A stretch of DNA of 64,000 bases, taken from the NCBI GenBank assembly GCA_963842775.1, contig CAWJHQ010000004.1:1-64000 (forward strand), read 5' to 3'. The DNA comes from R-RK-3 sp963842775. GTDB taxonomy: Bacteria > Pseudomonadota > Alphaproteobacteria > Rhizobiales > Rhodomicrobiaceae. This document shows positions 9,538 through 18,881 of this stretch, one piece after another (position 1 is the first letter of the stretch; each line of letters opens with the position of its first letter). The notes under the pieces are model-generated. The model saw only the letters and a program-made list of their open reading frames with translations. It had not been told where the DNA came from and did not search any database. Both the position numbers and the translations under genes were made by a program.

Positions 9538-10985
9538 ATGGTCAGCGCCGTTCCCCTCATTCTTTCCGGCGGTTCCGGAACGCCGGCTTTGGCCGCTTTC
9601 GCGCGCCATGTATCCCAAACAATTCATCAACTTCTTCAATGGCGAGGGTGCTTCGTTCTCGAAATGACGTTGCGTCGGCTGAGCTCAGGGCCTGAATTCT
9701 CAGCCCCGATCGTCCTGTGCAATAACGATCATCGCTTCCTTGTGCGCGATCAGCTCGACCGCGTCAGGCTCGCGCCGCAAGGCCATCATTCTGGAGCCGG
9801 TCGCCCGCAACACCGCCGCCGCTGTCGCGGTGGGCGCGCTCGCCGCTTGGCAAGATGATCCAGAAGCGGTCATCATCGTTGCCCCATCCGACCACCTCGT
9901 GCGTGACGAGGAGAGCTTCACCCGGCAGCTCCGCCGAGCCATCGATGTAGCGGCGACAGGCAAGCTCGTGCTGTTCGGCATAAAGCCGACCGAGCCGCAT
10001 ACCGGCTACGGCTATATTCGCAGCGGCGATGCCGTGAACGCGGGCAATGGCGGCGCACTCAAGGTCGACGCGTTTTTCGAGAAGCCCGATGCCGAAACTG
10101 CCGAGCGCTACATGCGCGAAGGCAATTATTTCTGGAACAGCGGCATTTTCGTGCTGCACGCGCGCAACGTTCCTCGATGAGTTGAAACGCTACGAGCCGG
10201 CCGTGCTCGCCGCCGCCCGCGAGGCCCATGCCAAGGCGGAAGAGGATCTGGGCTTCCTTCGTCTCGACAAATCGGCCTTCGCCAAGGCGCCGTCCATCTC
10301 CGTCGATTACGCGGTCATGGAGCGGACGGCTGAGGCGGTGATGCTGCCGATCGATGTCGGCTGGAGTGATGTCGGTTCCTGGGCTTCGCTATGGGATGTT
10401 GCGGCGCGAGACGCGAACGAGAATTACGTCAACGGGCACAGCAGCCTGCATGATAGCAGCGGCTGCTACGTTCACTCGGAGAACGCGCTGGTGGCGACCA
10501 TCGGGGTGAAAGATCTGGTCATCGTCAACACGCCGGACGCGCTGCTCGTCGCCGACCGGGCGCAGACGCAGGACGTCACGAAGGTGGTCGCCGCGCTGCA
10601 GAAATCGAACCGAAAGGAAGCGCAACAGCATGTTCGCAGCTACCGGCCCTGGGGCTATTTCGAAACGCTGAGCATCGGGCCGCGCTTCCAGGTGAAGCTG
10701 CTGCACGTCGAGCCGGGGCAAACCCTGTCCCTGCAAATGCACCATCACCGTTCCGAACATTGGGTCGTGGTGCAGGGAACGGCGACGGTCGAGATCGACG
10801 GCGCTGAAAAGCTGGTGCGCGAAAACGAGAGCGTCTACATCGTCGCCACCCAATGGCATCGGCTCGCAAATCCTGGCAAGGTGCCGCTGCGACTGATCGA
10901 GGTGCAGACCGGCACCTATTTCGGCGAGGACGACATCATCCGCAGCGATGATGTCTACCGCCGCGCGCCGGACGAGACGCGCTGA
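9538..10985 (+). CDS. manC: mannose-1-phosphate guanylyltransferase/mannose-6-phosphate isomerase, frameshifted
   Basis: A bifunctional GDP-mannose pyrophosphorylase/phosphomannose isomerase that makes GDP-mannose for exopolysaccharide or LPS. The nucleotidyltransferase signature VPLILSGGSGT is at the start (then RLWPLSR and MYPKQF in other frames), followed by ILEPVARNTAAAVAVGALAA, VAPSDHLVRD, the segment FFEKPDAETAERYMREGNYF and PIDVGWSDVGSW. The C-terminal cupin is clear: RPWGYFETLSIGPRFQVKLL, LSLQMHHHRSEHWVVV and PLRLIEVQTGTYFGEDDIIR. Frame changes are near 9590, 9650, 9770 and 10165. Length about 480 residues, normal for the type II enzyme. Confidence 0.9.
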
Positions 10986-11148
10986 GCCATACCAGGCTGG
11001 CTTAACAAAACTTTACAAGCGCCGCCTTCCCGGGCAACACGCGCCCCTCATCTGTCAGTCATCGAAGCCGGCAATGCCACTCGTTTGGTCGCACTTCGCG
11101 AAGCAAACCGGCGGCCACTTTGCTGGATGGCTCTAGATGGAGACTGAC

Positions 11149-11710
11149 ATGACCGATACAGGAGCAAGTGCGCGCGAAGAGGGTCCGGCACCGGAGCAAA
11201 CGGGCCGCGGAACACGCCGCTGGCGAGGTGCGATCATCGGCGCGGCGCTGTTCGCGGTCGGAACGGCTTCGGGCTTCGCCGTGGCCACCGCGCATGGCAT
11301 GCCGTGGTGGATGCTGGGTGCGGGCGCGCATCACAGAATGGATCCCGAACGCATCGCCGCTCGCGTCGACCGCCGGGTGGAACGGGTCTTGTCGCGCGTC
11401 GACGCGACCGCGGAACAGCGCGGCAAGGTGAGCGGCATCACCAAGGCGGCGATATCCGACCTGACCGCGCAGGGGATCATGCCCTGGGAAGCGCGGCGGC
11501 AAATTCGTCGAGCTGCTGCGCGCCGATACGATCGATCCGGCCGCCTTCGAAACCCTCCGCGCGGAACAGATCAGCAAGGCCGATGCCGCATCGAAGCGCA
11601 TCGTGCAGGCGGTCACCGAGGCCGCGTCCGTGCTGACGGTCGAGCAGCGCCGCGAATTGACAGAGCGCTGGCAAAAGCGGATGTCGCGCGACCGGAAAGG
11701 CCGGGCATGA
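11149..11710 (+). CDS. CpxP/Spy-like periplasmic protein, one frameshift
   Basis: A membrane-anchored or exported protein with an N-terminal hydrophobic segment (IIGAALFAVGTASGFAVATA) and two LTxxQ-type helices: DATAEQRGKVSGITKAAISD and, after a shift near 11500, LTVEQRRELTERWQKRM. This motif defines the CpxP/Spy/CnrX group of periplasmic chaperones and metal-stress sensors. ATG 11149 is preferred over 11137 because GGAG lies six bases upstream. An OmpR-type regulator and a sensor kinase follow directly, as CpxP lies beside CpxRA, which suggests an envelope-stress circuit; that is inference. Confidence 0.7.
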
Positions 11711-11765
11711 TTCGCGTGGCCGAAGGAGCAGATCGGCATGGCAACTGTCCCGCCAGAGAGGGCCG

Positions 11766-11833
11766 GACCGGTTTGCGATAAAGATCATGCTCAAGCAAAG
11801 GGATAGAGCCCCGTTCCGATTCCATCAGAACGG
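11766..11833. repeat. dispersed palindromic intergenic repeat, copy 1
   Basis: The stretch contains CGGTTTGCGATAAAGATCATG, then AGAGCCCCGTTCCGATTCCAT and CAGAACGG. It is the reverse complement, with few changes, of the element at 62225-62313. CCGTTCCGAT and ATCAGAACGG-like arms form a small hairpin. It lies between the CpxP-like gene and the response regulator, ending 25 bases before the latter. Confidence 0.7.
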
Positions 11834-11857
11834 ATAAGGCTCTATCGTACCCGCGCC

Positions 11858-12564
11858 ATGCCCAGCATTCTCCTCATCGACGATGACGTCCGGCTCGCCG
11901 TCGATGATCGCAGCCTATCTGCGCGATCATCAGCTCGACGTCGCCCATGCCGCCGATGGCGCATCCGGCTTGAGAGAGCTTGAGCGGCGCGGTCTTCGAC
12001 CTCGTGCTGCTCGACCTGATGCTGCCGGACACGGACGGCCTGGATCTGTTCCGCGCGCTGAACCCGGGCCCTCGGCGCAGGCGCGTGCCGGTCATCATGC
12101 TGACCGCGCGCGGCGATCCGATGGACAAGGTCGTCGGCCTGGAGATCGGCGCCGAGGACTATCTCCCAAGCCCTTCGAGCCGCGCGAGCTGCTCGCCCGC
12201 ATCCGCGCGGTGCTGCGGCGCGGCACGGCGAGCCAGCGCCCGCCGCCGACGTGCTGCGCTTCGGCACGGCTGGAGATCGATCCGCGGCAGCCGCACCGTC
12301 ACGGTCGGCGGGCGCGGAGAAGACCGCTCACCTCCTACCAGTTCGACCTGCTGCTCGCGATGGCCGAGCGCGCCGGCCGCGTGCTGTCGCGCGAACATCT
12401 TGGAAGCGGTCCGCGCGGCCGCGAGCTCGACGCCTGTCGACCGCTCGATCGACGTGCATATGGCGCCGCATCCGCGCCGCGATCGAGGACGACGCCAAGA
12501 ACCCGCAAGCGCATCCTCACCGTGCGCGGCGTCGGCTACGTGTTCGCCAAGGCGCAGAGACTGA
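11858..12564 (+). CDS. OmpR-family response regulator, frameshifted
   Basis: Two-domain DNA-binding response regulator. The receiver domain begins MPSILLIDDDVRLA with its acidic pair, carries the phospho-acceptor segment FDLVLLDLMLPDTDGLDLFR, the conserved Thr/Ala in VIMLTARGD, and the lysine near KPFEPRELLARIRAVLRRG. The winged-helix domain shows TSYQFDLLLAMAERAGRVLS, a DVHMxxxR recognition region and ILTVRGVGYVFAKAQR. Pieces are spread over three frames with at least seven apparent indels. The likely stop TGA at 12562-12564 overlaps the start of the kinase gene (TGATG), indicating translational coupling. Confidence 0.85.
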
Positions 12565-13902
12565 TGCGCCGGCTCTATTTCCGCATTTATCTGGCGGTGC
12601 TCGGCAGCCTGCTGGTGTTCGCCGTGCTGGCCGGGCTACCTTCGCGCTCATGCGGACGCTGGACGACGACGAGCCTTTCCGGACTGGTTCGGCATGGGCG
12701 GCGAAATCGCCGAGCGGCTGTTTCCCGACAATCGCGGCGCGGCGTTCCTCGCATCGGAGTTGAAGTTCTGGCATGAGCGCACCGGCTTCAGCCTGATGAT
12801 GCTCTCCCCGCAGGGCGAGGTCATCGCCAGGGCCGGCGACTTCCCGTCGCGATCTCCCCGCCCAGCTTCAGCGCGAGGGCGCGACCGCCCGATCTGGCGC
12901 GGCAGGCGCGGCCTGATCGGCGTCACGCTGCAAGACGGCCGCCGGCTGATCGCCATTCGCCCACGGAACGACTGAGCATGCCTGCGTCATTTGCGCTGGC
13001 TCGCCGCGCTGCTCGGCATCGGCCTCGCGGTCGGCATCGGCGCCTATCCGCTCGTGCGCCATCTGACGCGCAAGCTGGAGGCGCTGCAGCAGGGCGTGGC
13101 GGCGTTCGGCGGCGGCGATCTCTCGGCGCGGGTCGCCATGTCCGGCCAGGACGAGATCGCCAAGCTCGCCGAGACGTTCAACGCATCGCGCCGAGCGGAT
13201 CGAGCAGCTGGTCAATGCGCATAAGACGCTGCTGGCCAACGCCTCGCACGAGCTGCGCTCGCCGCTGGCGCGGTTGCGCATGGCGGTGGAGGGCATAGGC
13301 GAGCCGATCGGAGCCCCGAGACCCGCGCCGAAATCGCCCGCAACATCGAGGAACTCGACGCGCTGGTCGACGAAATCCTGCTGGCGAGCCGCCTTCAGGC
13401 CGATGCCGCCTTCGAAATGAAGCTGGAGAGGGTCGATCTCGTCGGTCTGCTCGCCGAGGAATGCGCGCGCGCATGGCGCCGATCTGAGCGCGGCGCGCGA
13501 TCAGATCCCCATGGTGCAATGCCGATGCCCGGCTGCTCCGGCGGCTGTTCCGCAACCTCTGGAAAACGCGGTGCGCCACGGCGGCGGGCAGCCGCCCGAA
13601 GTCAGCGTCGGCAAGGGCGCGGCGCGAGGCGCGTGTCGAGGTTTGCGACCGGGGACCGGGCGTGCCGGAGGCGGAGCGCGAACGGATTTTCGAGCCGTTC
13701 TACCGGATGAGGAACGTGGCCGGAAAGTGCCGGCGGGGCGGGTCTTGGGCTTGCGCTGGCGAAACAGATCGCCGAGCGGCATGGGGGAAGCGTGATCCAT
13801 ATGCCGCGCGAAGGCGGTGGAAGCTGCTTTCGGGTTCAGCTTCCGTTGGCGGCTGGGATAGCGCCAATAATACTGCCGCCAGTTGCCCGGCGGCCAGGGT
13901 AG
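12564..13902 (+). CDS. sensor histidine kinase of the OmpR-type pair, frameshifted
   Basis: Membrane sensor kinase starting at ATG 12564, overlapping the regulator stop. A first transmembrane helix (FRIYLAVLGSLLVFAVLAG) is followed by a periplasmic part of about 100 residues (LKFWHERTGFSLMMLSPQGE), a second helix (WLAALLGIGLAVGIGAYPLV) and a HAMP linker ending at AFGGGDLSARVAMSGQDEIA. The phospho-acceptor is in LLANASHELRSPLARLRMAV (His). The ATPase shows RNLLENAVRHGGG (N box), VCDRGPGVP (G1) and FEPFYR (F box). About eight indels break the frame. The layout matches CpxA-like kinases; the signal is unknown. Confidence 0.85.
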
Positions 13903-14070
13903 AAACGCGAGAATCGGAATCGTCCATCCCGAGGCCAAGCTCCTAGGTCGGATCACAGGAGCCAGCGGATAACCCTCTCCGCCGGAACCAACGCAGCCGA
14001 GCCGGCTTTTCTTCATGCGGCGCCCGCACAACCGAGGCAGCGCCGCCCGACCTCTCGAAAGGGTACAGAG

Positions 14071-14856
14071 ATGATTTCCAGGCGCGATTTCGTTATTTCA
14101 AGCGGTATGGCCGGCCTTGCGCTTACAGCAGGAGGATTGACCGGGAGCGGTGAACTCTGGGCCCAGACAGCCGCACCCGGCGGCCAGATGGGCACCTCTA
14201 CGAGTGGCGCAGCCAGCAAGGGTGCTCCATTCACGCTGCCGGAACTGCGCTTTGCGTTCGATGCCTTGCAGCCGCATATCGACGCCAAGACAATGGAGCT
14301 GCATCACGGCAAGCATCATCTGGCCTATGTCGAGAAGCTGAACGCGGCCATCGGCAAACGTCCAGATCTCACGCAGACGGTTCTGCCCGATCTGCTGACC
14401 CATCTCGACAAAGTGCCGGAAGATGTGCGCCAGGACATCCGGAACAATGGCGGCGGCCACGCCAACCACACCATGTTCTGGACGATCATGTCTCCCGATG
14501 GCGGCCGCGAGCCGAAGGGCGGCATCGCCGCGGCCATCCAGCAAGGCTTCAGCTCGCTCGCAGCCATGAAAAAGGCGGTCAACAGCGCCGGCCTGAAGCA
14601 TTTCGGCGCCGGCTGGGTGTTCGTGACGGTTGATCCAAAGAGCGGCTCGATGGAGGTCGTAACCCGCGCCAATCAGGACACGCCGCTCATGGAAGGCAAG
14701 CGGGTGTTGTTCGGCAACGACCTTTGGGAACACGCATTTTACCTGAAATACAATAACCGCAAGGAGGAATATCTCAACGCCTGGTGGAATGTCGTCGATT
14801 GGAACGAGATCGGCCGCCGCTACGACGCAATCCGGTCCGGCGACGCGGTCATCTGA
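14071..14856 (+). CDS. Fe/Mn superoxide dismutase with Tat signal
   Basis: Superoxide dismutase of the iron/manganese family, exported. The N-terminus SRRDFVISSGMAG is a twin-arginine (Tat) signal followed by a hydrophobic core and a likely cleavage near WAQTA (residues 30-34). The mature enzyme keeps all four metal ligands: H78 (in LHHGKHH), H133 (in NHTMFW), D217 and H221 (in NDLWEHAFY). The gene is intact, 261 residues, longer than cytoplasmic family members by the signal and a linker. Tat export implies that the metal is inserted in the cytoplasm. It probably protects the periplasm from superoxide. Confidence 0.92.
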   Translation: MISRRDFVISSGMAGLALTAGGLTGSGELWAQTAAPGGQMGTSTSGAASKGAPFTLPELRFAFDALQPHIDAKTMELHHGKHHLAYVEKLNAAIGKRPDLTQTVLPDLLTHLDKVPEDVRQDIRNNGGGHANHTMFWTIMSPDGGREPKGGIAAAIQQGFSSLAAMKKAVNSAGLKHFGAGWVFVTVDPKSGSMEVVTRANQDTPLMEGKRVLFGNDLWEHAFYLKYNNRKEEYLNAWWNVVDWNEIGRRYDAIRSGDAVI

Positions 14857-14931
14857 CCGGCAGCAGCACTAGTGCATCGATCCAAACGGAGGCTACAGCC
14901 GGAGTTTGGTAAAATTGATGCAAAACAAAAA

Positions 14932-14978
14932 GCTAGGGCGCTGGCACGTGAACGAAGTGAATGTGTCAGTGCGCTAGC
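14932..14978. repeat. intergenic near-perfect palindrome
   Basis: Arms of 16 bases (GCTAGGGCGCTGGCAC and GTGTCAGTGCGCTAGC) pair with three mismatches or wobbles around a 15-base loop. It lies between the superoxide dismutase and the hybrid kinase gene. No run of T follows, so a simple rho-independent terminator is unlikely; it may be a REP-type element. Confidence 0.55.
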
Positions 14979-15048
14979 GGCCCGCTGCTCCCAGCGGCGG
15001 CGCGCTCACGAGGCCGGCTCGCCTCGTATCACTTTCTTAGGCGCTTTC

Positions 15049-16734
15049 ATGGAAACTGGCGGCGTCCGTTGGTACGGGAAGGCGCCCTTTATGGCGGAAA
15101 ACCCTTAGACGAACATACGATTGCTGCCCTCATTCAGGAGGCCATCGACTGCGTGCCGAACGCCATGACCATTTTCGATGAGAATCTCGTGCCAATTCTC
15201 GCCAATAAGGTTTCGCACGAAATCTATGAAGTCCTGCACGCCGCCCTGAAAGCCGGCAAGACCTATCGGGAAGCGACTTTCCTGTCGATCAAGGCCGCCG
15301 ACCCGAAACGGTGCGACAATGAGTGCTGGCAGCTCGCCGACATGCTCGAAGCGCTGTTCCGTTCGGGCGACACGGTCGAAGTCACCCATAGCGGCGGCCG
15401 GATTTTCCGCACGTCCTACACGCCGATGAGCGGCAATCGGCATGTCTCGATCGCCTCCGACATCACCGAGCTTCGCCGGCGCGAGGAAGAGCTGATCCAG
15501 TCGCAGCAGCACGCCGAGGCCGCCAATCAGTCGAAATCCTCGTTCCTCGCCAATATGAGCCACGAGATCCGGACGCCGCTCAACGGCATCCTCGGCATGG
15601 CGCAGGTGCTGGAGCGAGCGACCTCGACGCCGGAACAGCGCGAGACAGGTCGGCGACCATCCTCGATATCCGGCAAGAACGCTGATGGCGCTGCTCAACG
15701 ACGTGCTCGACCTCTCCAAGATCGAAGCCGGCAAGATGGAGTCTCGCCCGTCGACGAGCCGATATCCGTCCACACGTCTGCGGCACGTCCAGCACAGCTG
15801 TTGGCTGCCGCAGGGCCGAGGAGAAGGGCTCGAACTCACGCTCGCCATCGGCGACCTGCGGACTCGCGGACCGTCTGCAGTTACGATCCGGTGCGGCGTG
15901 CGCCAGTGCGTGTCGAACCTCGTCTCCAACGCGATCAAGTTCACGAGCGAGGGCAGCGTCGCGGATTCAGCGTTCCAGCGGCAGCCGGTGCCGCAAGGGG
16001 CCGACCTGATGTACGCGTGCACGTCACCGACACCGGCATCGGCATGGCCGAGGCGACGGCGCCGGCTGTTCGCGGCCTTCACCCAGGCGGACGACTCGAT
16101 CACGCGGCGTTTCGGCGGCACCGGCCTTGGCCTCGCGATCACGCGGCAGCTCGCCCGGCTGATGGGCGGGGACCTCGCAGTGCGCGAGCCGGACGGGCGC
16201 GGGCTCGACCTTCACCTTCTCCTTCCTCGCGCAGCAGCGGCCGAGCGCTGCGACCGCGGAAGGGCCATCGAGACCAGCAGGACGCGATGCGTCGGCCCGC
16301 AAGCGTCTGCGCGGCAAGCGCGTGCTGCTGGTCGACGACAACCCCATCAACCGCCAGGTGGTCCGCCTGTTCCTTGCAGCCGCAGGGCTGCGCGATCACC
16401 GAGGCGGTCAACGGCAAGGAGGCGCTCGACAGGCTCGGCCGCGAGCCCTTCGACATCGTGCTGCTCGACGTCCACATGCCGGTGATGGACGGCATGCAGG
16501 CGATCGGCGCGATCCGCGCGTCCGCCGAGCCATGGAGCACATTGCCGGTCATCGCGCTGACCGCCGATGCGATGAGCGGCGACCGCGAGCGCTATCTCGC
16601 CATGGGCATGGATCGGCTACGTCTCGAAGCCGATCGACAAGCTTGATCTGCTGATTGAAATCCAGAAGCTTCTCGGCGTCGAGAAGGCACCCGCCGCAAC
16701 GCCTCGCGGGCCGACGAATGGTGAAAATCCGTAG
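15049..16734 (+). CDS. hybrid histidine kinase (sensor, HisKA, ATPase, receiver), frameshifted
   Basis: A cytoplasmic hybrid sensor kinase with no transmembrane helix seen. The N-terminal PAS-like sensor reads AIDCVPNAMTIFDENLVPIL and ends SIASDITELRRREEEL. The phospho-acceptor His is in SFLANMSHEIRTPLNGILGM. The ATPase shows LVSNAIKFTSEGSV, VTDTGIGM and GGTGLGLAITRQLARLMGG. A C-terminal receiver follows: RVLLVDDNPINRQVVRLFL, the phospho-Asp in IVLLDVHMPVMDGMQAI and VIALTADAMSGDRERYLAMG. Start ATG 15049 or 15091 needs a one-base correction near 15103. Many indels lie between 15640 and 16620. Coding may really continue to 16830 (ERKAEAPRLDQELESLLAEM) if the stop at 16732 is also an error. Confidence 0.85.
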
Positions 16735-16857
16735 CCTGAACGCAAGGCCGAAGCGCCGCGCCTGGACCAGGAACTGGAAAGTCTGCTCGCCGAAATGGGC
16801 GCCGCGCCGCCGAGGACTTCGGTTTCGTGACGCCTCCCCGGCGCGCCCCCGCGGGCT

Positions 16858-17214
16858 CTACATCTCGATGATCGTGCTGAACCCACCATAGATCATGCGT
16901 TTCATATCGGCGGGCATAGAACTTGGATCCACGTCTTTCATCCGTGGGTCTTCCATGGCCTTCTTCATCACCTGATCGCGGTGCTTTCGATTTTTATAGA
17001 CGATGTATGAGAACACCACCGTCTCGCCTTCCTTCAGCTTCACCGCGCGCGTGAAGGACGTGGTCTTTCCGACCGGCACATCGTCGCCGACGCATTCGAC
17101 ATATTGAAGCGCGCCGTGTTCCTTCCAGACAGCGCCGGCCTTGCGCGCGATCTTCTTATACTCGGCGAGCTTTTCAACGGGCACAGCCAGAACAAATCCA
17201 TCTACGTAGGTCAT
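16858..17214 (-). CDS. DUF1428 (YbaA-like) protein
   Basis: A 118-residue protein of the DUF1428 family, a dimeric ferredoxin-like alpha/beta-barrel fold of unknown function. Signatures are MTYVDGFVLAVPVEKLAEYK at the start, WKEHGALQYVECVGDDVPVG, the segment VVFSYIVYKNRKHRDQVMKK and DMKRMIYGGF at the end. The longer open frame to 17325 is not needed; ATG 17214 starts at the family's usual position with AAGGA about ten bases upstream. Intact. Confidence 0.9.
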   Translation of the reverse strand: MTYVDGFVLAVPVEKLAEYKKIARKAGAVWKEHGALQYVECVGDDVPVGKTTSFTRAVKLKEGETVVFSYIVYKNRKHRDQVMKKAMEDPRMKDVDPSSMPADMKRMIYGGFSTIIEM

Positions 17215-17476
17215 CCAACGTTCCTTCTTCCTCGACAACGCTTTCCGCGTATTTTCATACCGTCTCTTCAATGGAAATCTGGGCTCATTTCCGCCGTAGC
17301 CTGATTTCCTCCGCACTCGTATCACTGGCTAGGCAGGCGTGGAACCGCCCTCTTCCGGCGCGTTTTCCGTGGGTAACTATTCGCAGTAACTCGCCGCTCC
17401 GTAAAGGGTGCTGCAGCCGCAGTCCGGCATAACGCGGGGCGGGGAGATCATGAACGTCCGATGGGTGATCGTTTAT

Positions 17477-17884
17477 TTAGCGGGCGCGCCTGTCCGAGGC
17501 GGGTATGCCGAAGGAGACTGTCCGTCGCCTCGGGCCGTCGCAATCCTTGGCCTTAGCCTTCGGCCCAGGCCCGCGCATGTAGTATTTTTCCGGCCGGTAC
17601 CGTTCCTTGGCGGTCCAGGGGAGGAATTTCCGAAGTACGTTGACTTTAGGTAAGGAGTTCAGCTTTTTCATGATCGGATCTTTGAAGTTTTCCTCGTCCC
17701 CTTTGGGAAAGCTCTGGTAACGACACCACATGCCCTGCTTCCGCGCGAAACGGCCCCTGGCGAATCAGCAAGACCTTGATCCCAATGTGGATCATCGAAA
17801 TTGCGTAGTCGCCGCCCTTGCGAAATGCGAGCTTATTAATCCACGAAAGATGAACCTTGCCTGACCGCCCATCAAAGCGGTGCA
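17477..17884 (-). CDS. hypothetical protein, one frameshift
   Basis: I do not recognise this sequence. On the minus strand a frame from ATG 17884 (GGAG four bases upstream) reads MHRFDGRSGKVHLSWINKL, then KVLLIRQGPFRAEAG. A shift near 17725 joins it to MWCRYQSFPKGDEENFKDPI and a basic tail ending near RRTVSFGIPASDRRAR. The composition is basic and lower in GC than the neighbours. It could be a remnant or a chance frame. It is divergent from chrB. Confidence 0.35.
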
Positions 17885-18042
17885 TAAACTCCGAAGCTGC
17901 GCGTGCCAGGTGAGAGCACCTCGCGGCTTGACTTCTATGATCGGAGCTTCGCATTCTTGGTCCCATGGGGTTCCCCGCGACCACCCCGTGAGGCGTCAGC
18001 CCAAGGATCGCGTCCATAACCTTAACAAAAGGACGGACGCCG

Positions 18043-18867
18043 ATGGCGTTTCCCACAGAAATTACCGTTGCCCAGCTTTCCCGCCTGATCGGCCTGCCCG
18101 ATGCTCCGGCCCTCATCGACCTGCGGACGGATGATGATTTCCGAGCCGATCCGCGCCTGATTCCCGGCTCGATCCGCAAGGACGACCGCCATGTGTCCGA
18201 ATGGAACATGGAATATTCCAGCGCTCCGGTCGTCGTGTTCTGCGAAAAGGGCCGCAAGCTGAGCCAGGGCGCCGCCGCGCTGCTGCGCTGTCGTGGCCTC
18301 GCGGCCGAGACGCTGGAGGGCGGCTTCGACGCCTGGCGATCTTGCCGGCTGCCGCTGCTGAATCTGGACCGGCTCACCGCCCGCAATGCCGACGGGCGCA
18401 CCGTCTGGGTGACGCGGGCGCGGCCGAAAGTGGACCGCATCGCCTGCCCCTGGCTGATCCGCCGCTTCGTCGACCCTCGCGCGGCGTTCCTGTTCGTGCC
18501 GCCGGCCGATGTGGTCGGACGTGGCGGAACGCTTCGATGCGACGCCGTTCGACATCGACGGAGGTCTTCTGGAGCCATCGCGGCGAGAAATGCACCTTCG
18601 ACACCATGATCGAGGAATTCGGGCCTGAGCACACCGCCGCTCGAAACTGCTCGCGGCGATCGTGCGCGGCGCCGATACCGCGCGGCCTCGACCTTGCGCC
18701 CCAGGCGGCGGGCCTGCTGGCCGCCTCGCTCGGCCTGTCCCGCATGTATCAAGGATGATCTCGCCCAGCTCGAGGCCGGCATGCTGCTTTACGACGCCTT
18801 CTATCGCTGGTGCCGCGATGCTACCGAGGAAACGCATAACTGGCCCTCGCCCGGCAAAGCGTCCTGA
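18043..18867 (+). CDS. chrB: rhodanese-ChrB chromate resistance protein, frameshifted
   Basis: A two-domain protein. The N-terminal rhodanese domain (about residues 8-105) has APALIDLRTDDDFRADPRLI, PGSIR and an active-site Cys at residue 67 in VVVFCEKGRKLSQG. The C-terminal Chrome_Resist (ChrB) domain begins VTRARPKVDRIACPWLIRRF and, after shifts near 18520, continues ERFDATPFDID, SHRGEKCTFDTMIEEFGL and LLYDAFYRWCRDATEETHNW to the stop at 18865-18867. ChrB regulates or aids chromate resistance. The chrA transporter starts 15 bases later. Frame changes are near 18520, 18555, 18640, 18690 and 18755. Confidence 0.85.
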
Positions 18868-18881
18868 GAGGCAGCATGGCG

